Below, piece after piece: positions 6,286-13,543 of a stretch of DNA of 19,342 bases. A model generated the notes under the pieces. The model was given only the letters and a program-made list of their open reading frames with translations, ran no database searches and was not told where the DNA came from. The translations under genes were made by a program, and so were the position numbers. The stretch covers positions 1-19,342 of the forward strand of contig JBFWOF010000080.1 of assembly GCA_050250665.1 (NCBI GenBank), in the 5' to 3' direction. The stretch's first letter is position 1, and every line of letters begins with the position of its first letter. Origin of the DNA: JADKFD01 sp050250665. GTDB lineage: Bacteria; Pseudomonadota; Gammaproteobacteria; Xanthomonadales; SZUA-5.

Positions 6286-7145
6286 GCCGCCGGATTCTCC
6301 AGTTCGTCGACGATGTCGCGCACCTTGAACACGGTATCGATGAACTCGGGCTCGCGCTGCATGTCCTTGGCCGGGCGGTCCGGATGCGGCATCGGCATCT
6401 GGTGGAGGATGGTGCCGGGGGCGCGCGACATGATCAGCACCCGATCGCCCAGATACACCGCCTCTTCGATCGAATGGGTGATGAAGAACACCGTCGCCTG
6501 CTGTTCGCGCCACAGGCTGATCAGCAGATCCTGCATGGCGTAGCGGGTGCCGGGATCGAGCGCGCCGAAGGGCTCGTCCATGAGGATGATCCGCGGCTTC
6601 AGGATCAGCGTCCGGGCGATGGCCACGCGCTGGCGCATGCCACCGCTGAGTTCGTGCGGATACTTGCGGGCATCGGTCGAGGAATTCAGTCCGACTTTCT
6701 CGATCCACTGCATGGCGCGTTCGTGGCGCTCCGCCAGCGGCACGCCGCGACACTCCAGGCCAAAGGCGATGTTGTCGACCACCGAGAGGTGATCAAAGCT
6801 GGTGTAGTCCTGAAACACCATGCCGCGATCGGAGCCGGCGCCGTCGACGGTCTGTCCGAATACGCGCACGCTGCCGCTGGTGGCCGGGTGCTGCGGCGTC
6901 AGCCCGGCGATCAGGCGCAGGATCGTGCTCTTGCCGCAGCCGGAGGGCCCGAGAATGGCGACGAACTCGCCGTGGTCGGGGCGATCCTCGACCACGAAAT
7001 TGACATCCTTGATCGCGGTATAGGCGCGAGGACCTTCGCCGTAGGTCTTGGTGACGTTCTTGAACTCGACCACATTGGGCGCCGCTGGCGCGGTGACTGC
7101 AGGTGCAGCGGCAGGGTCAGCAGTGGTGGCAGCTTCAGTCGACAT
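6282..7145 (-). CDS. ABC transporter ATP-binding protein, nitrate/sulfonate/taurine type
   Basis: A 287-aa nucleotide-binding subunit with every motif in place: Walker A GPSGCGKST (66-74), Q-loop VFQDY (110-114), signature LSGGMRQR (166-173), Walker B ILMDEP (187-192) and switch His224 in FITHS. The sequence is closest to the SsuB/TauB/NrtD group, which powers import of small anions or organosulfur/nitrogen compounds with a two-TM permease and a periplasmic binding protein. The first 23 residues are an Ala/Pro/Thr-rich extension before the domain starts at VVEFKNVTKTYG. Neither permease nor binding protein is adjacent: upstream is an MFS gene (72-bp gap), downstream is ubiE. The substrate cannot be assigned. 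Confidence 0.88.
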   Translation of the reverse strand: MSTEAATTADPAAAPAVTAPAAPNVVEFKNVTKTYGEGPRAYTAIKDVNFVVEDRPDHGEFVAILGPSGCGKSTILRLIAGLTPQHPATSGSVRVFGQTVDGAGSDRGMVFQDYTSFDHLSVVDNIAFGLECRGVPLAERHERAMQWIEKVGLNSSTDARKYPHELSGGMRQRVAIARTLILKPRIILMDEPFGALDPGTRYAMQDLLISLWREQQATVFFITHSIEEAVYLGDRVLIMSRAPGTILHQMPMPHPDRPAKDMQREPEFIDTVFKVRDIVDELENPAA

Positions 7146-7217
7146 CGGCAGCAGGCTCTGAGCGACAAGTCCTACATGATGGCGCGCTGGCGGCCCGGCG
7201 ACAAATGTTGTTGCGGA

Positions 7218-8537
7218 TCAGGCTTGCCCGAGTGCCACCTTGCGCCCGCGTTCGACGTCGACACCGTTGATGACGATCAGACCGAATACGAAGAACACAC
7301 CCGTACCCAGCATCGCCAGCCGGTGGTTGCCGGCGAATACCAGCGTGGCCAGACCGTAGCTGATCGGGCCGATGATCGTCGCCAGGCGCACCGACAGGCT
7401 CCACAGGCCGAAGTACTCGGCCACGCGTTCAGCCGGCGCCAGATAGCCGATCATGGCGCGGCCGGCCGACTGCGAGGCGCCCATGGCGATGCCGGCCAGA
7501 TTGGCAGCCATCCAGAACACCGGGCGGGTGGTGGCCGAATAGGCCAGCAGCACCATGGCGATCCACAGCCACAGCGACAGCATCAGTGCGCGCCGATGGC
7601 CGATCCGATCCTGCACCCAGCCAAAGCCGAAGGCGCCCAGCGCCGCGGTGACGTTGACCGCGAGTACCAGCTTCAGCGTGTCCTCGGTATCGAAGCCCAT
7701 GGCTTCGCGCGCATACACCGCCGCCAGCGTGACCACGACGGCGACGCCGGCCTGGTAGCCGGTAATGGCGACCAGCAACCGGCGCAGATCGCGCAGATGC
7801 GCGCCCTCGCGCCAGGTCTGCCGGAGTCGGCCGAAAGCCTGTTCCAGCAACGATCCCGGCAAGTTTGCGGCGCTGGCGTTGGCGCTGTGTTCCTTCAGCA
7901 CGAGGAAACTCGGTAGCGCGGTCAGCAGGAAGAACATCGCCGTGATGGCCATGGTTCCGGGAACGAACTGGGCCGCGGTTTCTCCGCGGATCTGCGCGCC
8001 CTGGACATAACCCAGGCACAGCGCCAGTGCCGCCAGTCCGCCGCCATAGCCCAGTGACCAGCCATAACCGGACAGTCGCCCCAATGCCTCGGGTCTGGCG
8101 ATCAGAGGCAACCAGGCTGCGATCAGGCCTTCGCCCAGGCCAAAGCCGATGGACGACAGGACGATGAAGCCGATACCCAGGGCGACATCACCCGGGCCCA
8201 CCCACATCAGTCCGAGCGTGCCCAGTACACAGGCCAGCGTGCTCGCCACCAGATAGGGCTTCTTGCGCCCGCCGGCATCGGCGGCGGCGCCGGCCAGCGG
8301 TCCGAGAATCATCACCACCGCCGCGGCAAAGGACACCGCCAGCGTCCAGGCCAGCGTTGCCCAGGGCTGGCCCGCGGCCACGGTGGAAACGAAATAGGCG
8401 TTGAACACCGCGGTCGACACCACCGTGGTGTAGCTGGAATTGGCGAAATCGTAGAAAGCCCAGGACCAGAACTCCCGTCGGCGCACACCGGGCAACAGCA
8501 GGGGGCGAAGCGACATGGGTGCGGGCATTCCGGTCAT
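7218..8537 (-). CDS. MFS transporter, Atg22-like (UMF1) family
   Basis: A polytopic inner-membrane protein of about 439 aa with roughly 12 hydrophobic segments. The N-terminal block FWSWAFYDFANSSYTTVVST is characteristic of the Atg22/UMF1 branch of the major facilitator superfamily. The DAGGRKKPYL loop after the third hydrophobic segment is the MFS motif-A equivalent. Substrates of bacterial members are mostly unknown (efflux of amino acids or other metabolites is suggested for the fungal relatives). The frame remains open to an ATG at 8627, but the extra N-terminus (PRALVPSCPRALVPSC) is translated C-rich tandem repeat, so the start is more likely the ATG at 8537, 8528 or 8516; none has a clear ribosome binding site. 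It may be co-transcribed with the ABC ATPase gene downstream. Confidence 0.85.
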   Translation of the reverse strand: MTGMPAPMSLRPLLLPGVRRREFWSWAFYDFANSSYTTVVSTAVFNAYFVSTVAAGQPWATLAWTLAVSFAAAVVMILGPLAGAAADAGGRKKPYLVASTLACVLGTLGLMWVGPGDVALGIGFIVLSSIGFGLGEGLIAAWLPLIARPEALGRLSGYGWSLGYGGGLAALALCLGYVQGAQIRGETAAQFVPGTMAITAMFFLLTALPSFLVLKEHSANASAANLPGSLLEQAFGRLRQTWREGAHLRDLRRLLVAITGYQAGVAVVVTLAAVYAREAMGFDTEDTLKLVLAVNVTAALGAFGFGWVQDRIGHRRALMLSLWLWIAMVLLAYSATTRPVFWMAANLAGIAMGASQSAGRAMIGYLAPAERVAEYFGLWSLSVRLATIIGPISYGLATLVFAGNHRLAMLGTGVFFVFGLIVINGVDVERGRKVALGQA

Positions 8538-8560
8538 CGATGGACAAGCATGCCATGCTG

Positions 8561-8732
8561 GGCACGAGGGCACGAGGGCACGAGGGCACGAGGGCACGAG
8601 GGCACGAGGGCAAGGGGCAAGGGGCAAGGGGCAAGGGGCAAGGGAAAGGCTTCGGGGTTCGGGCTGTTGTAGATCCAGACTTGTCTGGACGCCCTTGGTG
8701 ACGTGCTGAAAAGCGTCCAGACAAGTCCCGAC
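8561..8732 (-). repeat. composite palindrome + C-rich tract element, copy 3 (inverted)
   Basis: On the plus strand: six octamers GGCACGAG (8561-8608), five heptamers GGCAAGG (8609-8643), a 30-bp spacer, then palindromes at 8674-8689 (TCCAGAC-TT-GTCTGGA) and 8715-8732 (GTCCAGAC-AA-GTCCCGAC, imperfect). Read on the minus strand the order is palindromes, spacer ending AGCCTTTC, C-rich tract, then the start of the MFS gene. The abrupt switch from an 8-bp to a 7-bp unit suggests separate expansions. Confidence 0.85.
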
Positions 8733-8814
8733 CCTATCAAGAGCCCGAAATCGGCGTCATTGCGAGCCACCTGTTTCGGCCCGAAACTGCACACCGGTCA
8801 TGAACCGGGGTCGG

Positions 8815-8910
8815 AGGTAGCGCGGCTCCGGCGCGCGGCGGATCGGATCGCGCGCCAGGGTTGTTCGCGCCGGCGGCCGCGGTCAGGCCTGCCGGGCGCC
8901 GCGCGCTTGC
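8815..8910 (-). repeat. inverted partial copy of the GC-rich 186-bp family
   Basis: The stretch runs GAGGTAGCGCGGCTCCGGCG, then TTGTTCGCGCCGGCGGCCGC, and ends GCCGGGCGCCGCGCGC. Its reverse complement matches roughly 150-250 of the window with scattered differences. It occupies the gap between the divergent MFS and lipoprotein genes. From 8911 to 9050 I see no gene or clear repeat. Confidence 0.7.
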
Positions 8911-9065
8911 CAGCGCCCCGCACAGCCCGAGTGGCCGGGCGCGCGGACCGGGCCTACTTCATTGCTCCAACGTCGTTCCGGGCAGCCGGGAAGAAAATCC
9001 GCACTGGCGTGTCTGATGGCATTGTCTACCGGCCACATGCCGGTTTCTGCTGCGAGGAAAATCCG

Positions 9066-9767
9066 ATGATCCGAATCCTGTTCAAAACCAGTGCCTTGCT
9101 CCTGCTGTTGCTGCTCGCCGCGTGCAGTCAGGGCGAGCAGCCAGCGTCAGTCGATGCTGATCCCGACGCCCTGAAACTGCGGATCTACCCGCTCCCGGCT
9201 GCGCGCGCCGACGCCATCCGCGATGCACTCGCGACGGTACTGGGAGGAACGGCCGAATTGTCCCTGTTGCCTCCCGACCAGTTACTGGTGCTGGCGCCCC
9301 TGCCGGTCCACTCTTCGTTGCTCGTGACACTCGATACCCTGCGCAAATCGGTGCCTCAGCCTGTAGCAGACCCAGGGCCAGTGCGGCTGACGCTCTGGAT
9401 CGTCGATGTCACCGACAGCACCGGGCTTGATCCACGATTGGCGCCGCTGGCAGCGACGCTGGATGCGATACGTGGATCGCTCGCGGCACCAGGATTTGTG
9501 CTGCATGCGCAGTTGTCCCTGCTGGCCAATGCTGGAGACAGGGAGGTGCACTCAGTAGGTGATGCGCATGCCAAGGTTCAAGCGCGGCTGACCGCAAACG
9601 ACGGCGGCGTGGACGCCTATCTGGTGATCGACAGTGGTGAAATGAACGTCATCACGCAGACTCGCCTCAAGTATGGTGAGGCTGTGGTGCAGGCTCAGGC
9701 GACTCCCACCGAGGACGAGCGCACACGCGTGCGCCTGACCATCGTGCGCGCAGATCTCGCCGGCTGA
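9066..9767 (+). CDS. uncharacterised lipoprotein with secretin-N-like region
   Basis: A 233-aa exported protein. MIRILFKTSALLLLLLLAAC is a lipoprotein signal with lipobox LAAC (Cys20) and Ser at +2, predicting outer-membrane attachment. Residues about 34-95 (IYPLPAARADAIRDAL, then LLPPDQLLVLAPLPVHSSLL and TLDTLRK) have the strand-helix-strand rhythm of the short NolW/secretin-N domain found in secretins and TonB-dependent receptors; this assignment is tentative. The second half is soluble alpha/beta sequence that I do not recognise. GAGGA at 9054-9058, 7 bases before the ATG, fixes the start. It is the first gene of a three-gene unit: a 19-bp gap to a sigma factor whose 3' end overlaps a one-TM protein. 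A role in envelope sensing or as a target of that sigma factor is inference. Confidence 0.75.
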   Translation: MIRILFKTSALLLLLLLAACSQGEQPASVDADPDALKLRIYPLPAARADAIRDALATVLGGTAELSLLPPDQLLVLAPLPVHSSLLVTLDTLRKSVPQPVADPGPVRLTLWIVDVTDSTGLDPRLAPLAATLDAIRGSLAAPGFVLHAQLSLLANAGDREVHSVGDAHAKVQARLTANDGGVDAYLVIDSGEMNVITQTRLKYGEAVVQAQATPTEDERTRVRLTIVRADLAG

Positions 9768-9786
9768 GAGCATTCCGGCAGTCGCC

Positions 9787-10356
9787 GTGGCCATCTCCGA
9801 AGCCGAACTGCTGGCGGCCTTCCGTCGCCTGCAGAAGCCGCTGTACAACGTGCTCTACCGCTGGCTGTGGCAGGCGCAGGATTGCGAGGATCTGATGCAG
9901 GACGCTTTTCTGAAAGTCTGGGACCAGCGCCAGGTGTTGCAGGTACAGAATCTGGATGCGCTGATCTACGCCAGCGCCCTGAATCTGGCCAAGAACCGTC
10001 TGCGCTGGCGTGCGCTGTGGCGCTTCGGCGAGATTTCACCGGAAACACCCACGGAGGAGGGTGAAAGCCCGGGCTCACAGGCACAGCGTCATCAGCGCGA
10101 GCAGGCGTTGAAGCGCGTGCTCGACGGATTCGATCGGGACAGTCGCAATCTGGTGCTGCTCAGTGAATGCGCTGGACTTAGCACCGATGAACTGGTTGCA
10201 GTCTTCGATTGGCCGGCGGGCACCGTGGCGTCGCGCAAGCATCGGGTATTGGCGCGCTTGCGAGTTGAGCTCGGCGCGCTTGGCTTCGATGAAAGCAAGC
10301 CGATCATCGAGGCAGGATCGCATGCGGGTGAGCGTCAAAAAGGAGCAGGCGCATGA
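9787..10356 (+). CDS. ECF-type RNA polymerase sigma factor
   Basis: A 189-aa sigma-70 family protein with only regions 2 and 4. Region 2 covers about residues 14-80: LYNVLYRWLWQAQDCEDLMQ and DAFLKVWDQRQVL, then ALIYASALNLAKNRLRWRALW. Region 4 covers about 105-160: LKRVLDGFDRDSRNLVLLSE, then LSTDELVAVFDWPAGTVASR, the promoter -35 helix-turn-helix, and KHRVLARLRVEL. Such factors redirect polymerase to a small regulon upon an envelope or stress signal. The start is a GTG at 9787; no in-frame ATG exists at the N-terminus and the ribosome binding site is weak. The stop overlaps the next start (ATGA, 10353-10356), so translation is probably coupled. The neighbour has the topology of an anti-sigma factor. 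I could not define a promoter for the cassette. Confidence 0.88.
   Translation: MAISEAELLAAFRRLQKPLYNVLYRWLWQAQDCEDLMQDAFLKVWDQRQVLQVQNLDALIYASALNLAKNRLRWRALWRFGEISPETPTEEGESPGSQAQRHQREQALKRVLDGFDRDSRNLVLLSECAGLSTDELVAVFDWPAGTVASRKHRVLARLRVELGALGFDESKPIIEAGSHAGERQKGAGA
10340..10345 (+). promoter_or_regulatory. strong ribosome binding site inside the sigma gene
   Basis: AAGGAG lies 7 bases before the ATG at 10353 and within the 3' end of the sigma factor gene. It is the best Shine-Dalgarno match seen in the window, so the downstream small gene is probably well translated despite overlapping its neighbour. Confidence 0.7.
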
Positions 10357-10739
10357 GCGAGTTCGAGTCCTGGCTGCCGGCGCTGGAGCCCTCTGCGGCG
10401 AGCTACGCGCGGCTGACCGAGGCCCTGGCCCGCCGCAACCGGCGGCGCACCCGCATGGGCAGGGGTTTGCGGTTGGCCGGACTCTGTGCCGGTCTGGCCT
10501 TTGCCTCGGTCATCTCGTTGATGCTGCTGCGGCAGCCTGATCCGACCCGTGAGCAGCAGGCGGCGATTTCCGCCAGCCTGGAACTGGCGTTCGCCGGACC
10601 CCACATTGATCTGGTGGTCAGCAACGGCGACGCGATCGCGGTCCCGGTCAATGCCCCCAACGTCCGCTTCTATTGGGTGGCGGTCGCCACCGGCGAGATC
10701 GCAAACCACAACAGCAGCAGCCCCAGCCCCAGTCGATAG
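10353..10739 (+). CDS. one-TM protein, possible anti-sigma factor
   Basis: A 128-aa protein of unrecognised family. Residues 1-40 are a hydrophilic, Arg-rich cytoplasmic segment (FESWLPALEPSAASYARLTE, then ALARRNRRR), 41-62 form one transmembrane helix (LRLAGLCAGLAFASVISLML), and the remainder should be periplasmic, ending in a Ser/Pro-rich tail. Short cytoplasmic part, single helix and translational coupling to an ECF sigma gene fit an anti-sigma factor, but no ASD or zinc (HxxxCxxC) motif is visible, so this is inference from context. The last 70 bases overlap the 3' end of uppP on the other strand, and the Ser-rich tail is encoded there; the conserved part may end at about FYWVAVATGE. Confidence 0.65.
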   Translation: MSEFESWLPALEPSAASYARLTEALARRNRRRTRMGRGLRLAGLCAGLAFASVISLMLLRQPDPTREQQAAISASLELAFAGPHIDLVVSNGDAIAVPVNAPNVRFYWVAVATGEIANHNSSSPSPSR

Positions 10740-11494
10740 AGGAAGAAGGGCAACATGCCGATGCTGCGGATCACACTCAGGAAGAAGTGGATGCAGAACC
10801 AGCCGGCCACCGCGCTGATCGCCGCGCCCAGCCAGAAACTGCCGACGTCGGTGTCGTTGCCGGCTTTCATCAGCTCCATCACGCCGTGCAGGCCCGCTGC
10901 CGCGGTGATCGGCACGGCCAGCAGGAAGGAGAAGCGCGCAGCCGCTTGCCGTTCCAGTCCCAGGAACAGCCCTGCGGTCATGGTGATGCCCGAGCGTGAC
11001 ACGCCGGGAATCAGTGCCAATGCCTGGGCGCAGCCGACCACCAGCGCCTGCCCCACGCTCAACGATCGCTCACCGCGGGTGCTCCGGCCGGCGCGGCTGA
11101 AGGCGTACCAAAGCAGGGTGCCGAACACGATCTGGGTGCAACCGATGACCAGATAGGTGCGCAGCGCGGTGGCGCCGGCGTCGCCCAGCGCCAGCGCTGC
11201 GAGCCCACCGGGAATGGTCGCCAGCGTCAGTCCCAGCAGCGTGCGCTGCTCGTCGTTCATCGGCGTGCCCGGCCGCCAGCGCCAGGCCGCCGCCGCCAGC
11301 GCGATCCAGTCGCGCCGGAAGTACACCAGGACCGCCATCAGGGTGCCCAGATGCAGACCCAGATCGAAAATCAGACCCTGGTAGCCGGAGCCATACCACT
11401 CGCCGGCCAGGAACAGATGCGCCGAACTGGAGATCGGCAGGAATTCGGTCAGCGCCTGGATCAGCGCCAGCAGCAACACGGTCAGGAAATCCAA
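10670..11494 (-). CDS. uppP: undecaprenyl-diphosphatase (UppP/BacA)
   Basis: An integral inner-membrane phosphatase that converts undecaprenyl pyrophosphate to the monophosphate carrier needed for peptidoglycan and other envelope polymers; overexpression gives bacitracin resistance in known cases. At 274 aa the length is typical. Active-site signatures are present: ALTEFLPISSSAHL near residues 14-27 and IPGVSRSGITMTAGLFLG near 161-178, with about eight hydrophobic segments. The start is a TTG at 11492-11494 encoding the expected MDFLTVLLLALIQALTE; the nearby ATG is in another frame and soon meets a stop, so TTG is accepted. It follows slyX on the same strand (92-bp gap) and its last 70 bases overlap the convergent one-TM gene. 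Catalytic residues look intact. Confidence 0.95.
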   Translation of the reverse strand: MDFLTVLLLALIQALTEFLPISSSAHLFLAGEWYGSGYQGLIFDLGLHLGTLMAVLVYFRRDWIALAAAAWRWRPGTPMNDEQRTLLGLTLATIPGGLAALALGDAGATALRTYLVIGCTQIVFGTLLWYAFSRAGRSTRGERSLSVGQALVVGCAQALALIPGVSRSGITMTAGLFLGLERQAAARFSFLLAVPITAAAGLHGVMELMKAGNDTDVGSFWLGAAISAVAGWFCIHFFLSVIRSIGMLPFFLYRLGLGLLLLWFAISPVATATQ

Positions 11495-11586
11495 GGGAGC
11501 ATCCGGTCGGCGTCAAAGTGCCCGCGATGCTCGGTAGCAGCCGCGTGCCGGTCAAGGGCAGCCGGCGGGCGGCTGACCTGGTCGCG

Positions 11587-11790
11587 TCAATAGTGCGGCG
11601 GTGGCGGCTCGGCGCCGGGATCGGCGCTGCCGGCGCTCTTGTCGCTGTCCATCCGTTCGCGTAGCGCCTGCAACTCGGCCCGCAATCGGCTGATGTCCTG
11701 ATGCGCCAGATGCACCTGATCGTTCAGACTGGCCAGCAGGTCATCCTGAAAGGCGACCCTGATCTCCAGTTCCTGGATGCGTTCGTCCAT
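11587..11790 (-). CDS. slyX: SlyX family protein
   Basis: A 67-aa predicted coiled-coil protein: RIQELEIRVAFQDDLLASLN followed by heptads to about residue 48, then a Ser/Gly/Pro tail ending PPPPHY, the typical SlyX terminus. Function is unknown in the family; SlyX was originally found beside slyD in enterics. The ATG lies at 11788-11790. It is divergent from gshA across a repeat-filled 348-bp gap and is upstream of uppP on the same strand. Confidence 0.9.
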   Translation of the reverse strand: MDERIQELEIRVAFQDDLLASLNDQVHLAHQDISRLRAELQALRERMDSDKSAGSADPGAEPPPPHY

Positions 11791-11839
11791 GGCTGTGATT
11801 CCGCAATGACAGGCTGCAGCATAGCTGTTGCTGTCGTGG

Positions 11840-12081
11840 GTCCGGACTTGTCCGGACGCTCTCCCTGGGAATGCCGAAGAAGCGTCCAGACAAGTCTGGA
11901 CCTACCAAAGCCGCAGAAGCGTCCAGACAAGTCTGGACCTACCAAAGCGGCAGAGGCGTCCAGACAAGTCTGGACCCACAGACAGCACACAGCCGCTATT
12001 CTCTTCCCGAGTCCCGAGTCCCGAGTCCCGAGTCCCGAGTCCCGAGTCCCGAGTCCCGAGTCCCGTGCCCCGTGCCCCGCC
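11840..12081 (+). repeat. composite palindrome + C-rich tract element, copy 4 (expanded)
   Basis: A variant palindrome GTCCGGAC-TT-GTCCGGAC (11840-11857) precedes three identical GTCCAGACAAGTCTGGAC palindromes at 11884-11901, 11921-11938 and 11958-11975, spaced exactly 37 bp. A 29-bp spacer follows, then eight TCCCGAG heptamers (12005-12060) and CCCGTG-type heptamers to 12081. The gshA start is 57 bp further on. No gene is seen in this gap. It is the largest of the four composite elements. Confidence 0.9.
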
Positions 12082-12138
12082 ATTGACTTCGGTGCTTTCG
12101 CCCCAATTTGCCTTCTTCCCCCGCCCCCGGATCTGACC

Positions 12139-13512
12139 TTGAGTTCGCCCACAGACAGCAAGAACGCTGCACCGATCAGCGATATCGGCGAACTGGTCGC
12201 CTACCTGGCCGGCGGTGCGCGTGCGCCGCAGGACTGGCGCATCGGCACCGAGCACGAGAAGTTCGGATTCCGCAATGACGATCTGCGTCCGCCGAGCTAC
12301 GAGGGTCCGCGCGGTATCGGTGCCCTGCTGGAGGGCATAGCGAGCCGCTTCGACTGGCAACGATCCTTCGATGGCGACAATCTGGTCGCGCTCAAGCGCC
12401 CCGATGGCAGTTCGATCACCTTGGAGCCCGCCGGCCAACTGGAGCTGTCCGGAGCCCAGCTCAGCACCATCCATGAAACCTGCTGCGAGGTGGAGGGTCA
12501 TCTGCGCGAGGTGCGTTCGGTGGCCGATGAGCTGGATCTCGGCTTTCTGGGCATGGGCTTCCAGCCCAAGTGGCGACGTGAGGACATGCCCTGGATGCCC
12601 AAGGGCCGCTACAAACTGATGCGCGAATACATGCCCAAGCGCGGCAATCTGGGCCTGGACATGATGACCCGTACCTGCACCGTGCAGGTCAATCTGGATG
12701 TGGCTTCCGAGGCCGACATGGTGCGCAAGTTCCGGGTGTCGCTGGCGCTGCAGCCGATCGCCACGGCGCTGTTCGCCGATTCGCCCTTCACCGACGGCAA
12801 GCCCAACGGTTTCCAGAGCTTCCGCTCGCAGGTCTGGACCGATACCGATCCCGACCGCACCGGCTTGCTGGATTTCGTCTTCGAGGACGGTTTTGGCTTC
12901 GAGCGCTATGTCGACTACATGCTCGACGTGCCCATGTATTTCGTCTACCGCAACGGTCGCTACATCGACGCCACCGGGCAGAGTTTCCGTGATTTCCTGG
13001 GCGGACGGCTGCCGGCGCTGGAGGGCGAGCGGCCGGTGATCGACGACTGGGCCGACCATCTGACCACCGCCTTTCCGGAAGTGCGGCTGAAGCGCTATCT
13101 GGAAATGCGCGGCGCTGACAGTGGTCCGTGGAACCGCATCTGCGCCTTGCCGGCGCTGTGGGTGGGTCTGCTTTACGACCAGACCGCGCTCGATGCGGCC
13201 TGGGATCTGTGCAAGGACTGGACGCTGGAAGAACGCCATCAGCTGCGCGATTCCGTGCCGCGGCTGGGATTGCGCACCACACTGCGCGGTGAGAGTCTGC
13301 GGGCCATTGCCGAGCGCGTGCTGGCGATTGCCGCCGAAGGTCTGCGCCGGCGCGCCCGACTCAACAGCAATGGCGTCGACGAGCGCATCTATCTGCAGCC
13401 CTTGCTGGAATTCGCAGACGCCGGAATCTCTCCGGCCGACCGCAAACTGGCGCTGTACCATGGTGCCTGGGGCGGATCCATCGATCGCGTCTTCCGCGAT
13501 TTCGCCTACTGA
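12139..13512 (+). CDS. gshA: glutamate-cysteine ligase, plant/xanthomonad type (GshA)
   Basis: ATP-dependent formation of gamma-glutamylcysteine, the first step of glutathione synthesis, in the cytoplasm. With the TTG start at 12139 the protein is 457 aa and begins SSPTDSKNAAPISDIGELV, matching my recollection of xanthomonad GshA (about 454 aa). Landmarks: DWRIGTEHEKFGF, ITLEPAGQLELSG, LGFLGMGFQPKWRREDMPWM, YMPKRGNLGLDMMTRTCTVQ, LALQPIATALFADSPFTDGK, EVRLKRYLEMRGAD and the C-terminal LYHGAWGGSIDRVFRDFAY. This belongs to the GCS2-like group shared by alpha/gammaproteobacteria and plants, unlike E. coli GshA. The frame continues upstream, but only through translated repeats. No ribosome binding site is seen before the TTG. 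The next gene follows after 31 bp. gshB is not in the window. Confidence 0.95.
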   Translation: MSSPTDSKNAAPISDIGELVAYLAGGARAPQDWRIGTEHEKFGFRNDDLRPPSYEGPRGIGALLEGIASRFDWQRSFDGDNLVALKRPDGSSITLEPAGQLELSGAQLSTIHETCCEVEGHLREVRSVADELDLGFLGMGFQPKWRREDMPWMPKGRYKLMREYMPKRGNLGLDMMTRTCTVQVNLDVASEADMVRKFRVSLALQPIATALFADSPFTDGKPNGFQSFRSQVWTDTDPDRTGLLDFVFEDGFGFERYVDYMLDVPMYFVYRNGRYIDATGQSFRDFLGGRLPALEGERPVIDDWADHLTTAFPEVRLKRYLEMRGADSGPWNRICALPALWVGLLYDQTALDAAWDLCKDWTLEERHQLRDSVPRLGLRTTLRGESLRAIAERVLAIAAEGLRRRARLNSNGVDERIYLQPLLEFADAGISPADRKLALYHGAWGGSIDRVFRDFAY

Positions 13513-13543
13513 TGCTGCCCCCAGACTTTCCGAGAATCTTCCG

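Noticed and set aside
8538..8627. N-terminal extension of the MFS protein to an ATG at 8627
   Set aside because: The extra residues are translated C-rich repeat (RALVPSCP units) and hydrophilic, unlike the family N-terminus.
8911..9050. A gene or promoter in the gap before the lipoprotein gene
   Set aside because: No open frame with family features and no convincing -35/-10 pair could be distinguished by eye in this GC-rich stretch.
11840..12081. CRISPR-like array because of regular 37-bp palindromic repeats
   Set aside because: The filler between repeats is the same sequence rather than unique spacers, there are only three units and no cas genes; it is a tandem expansion.
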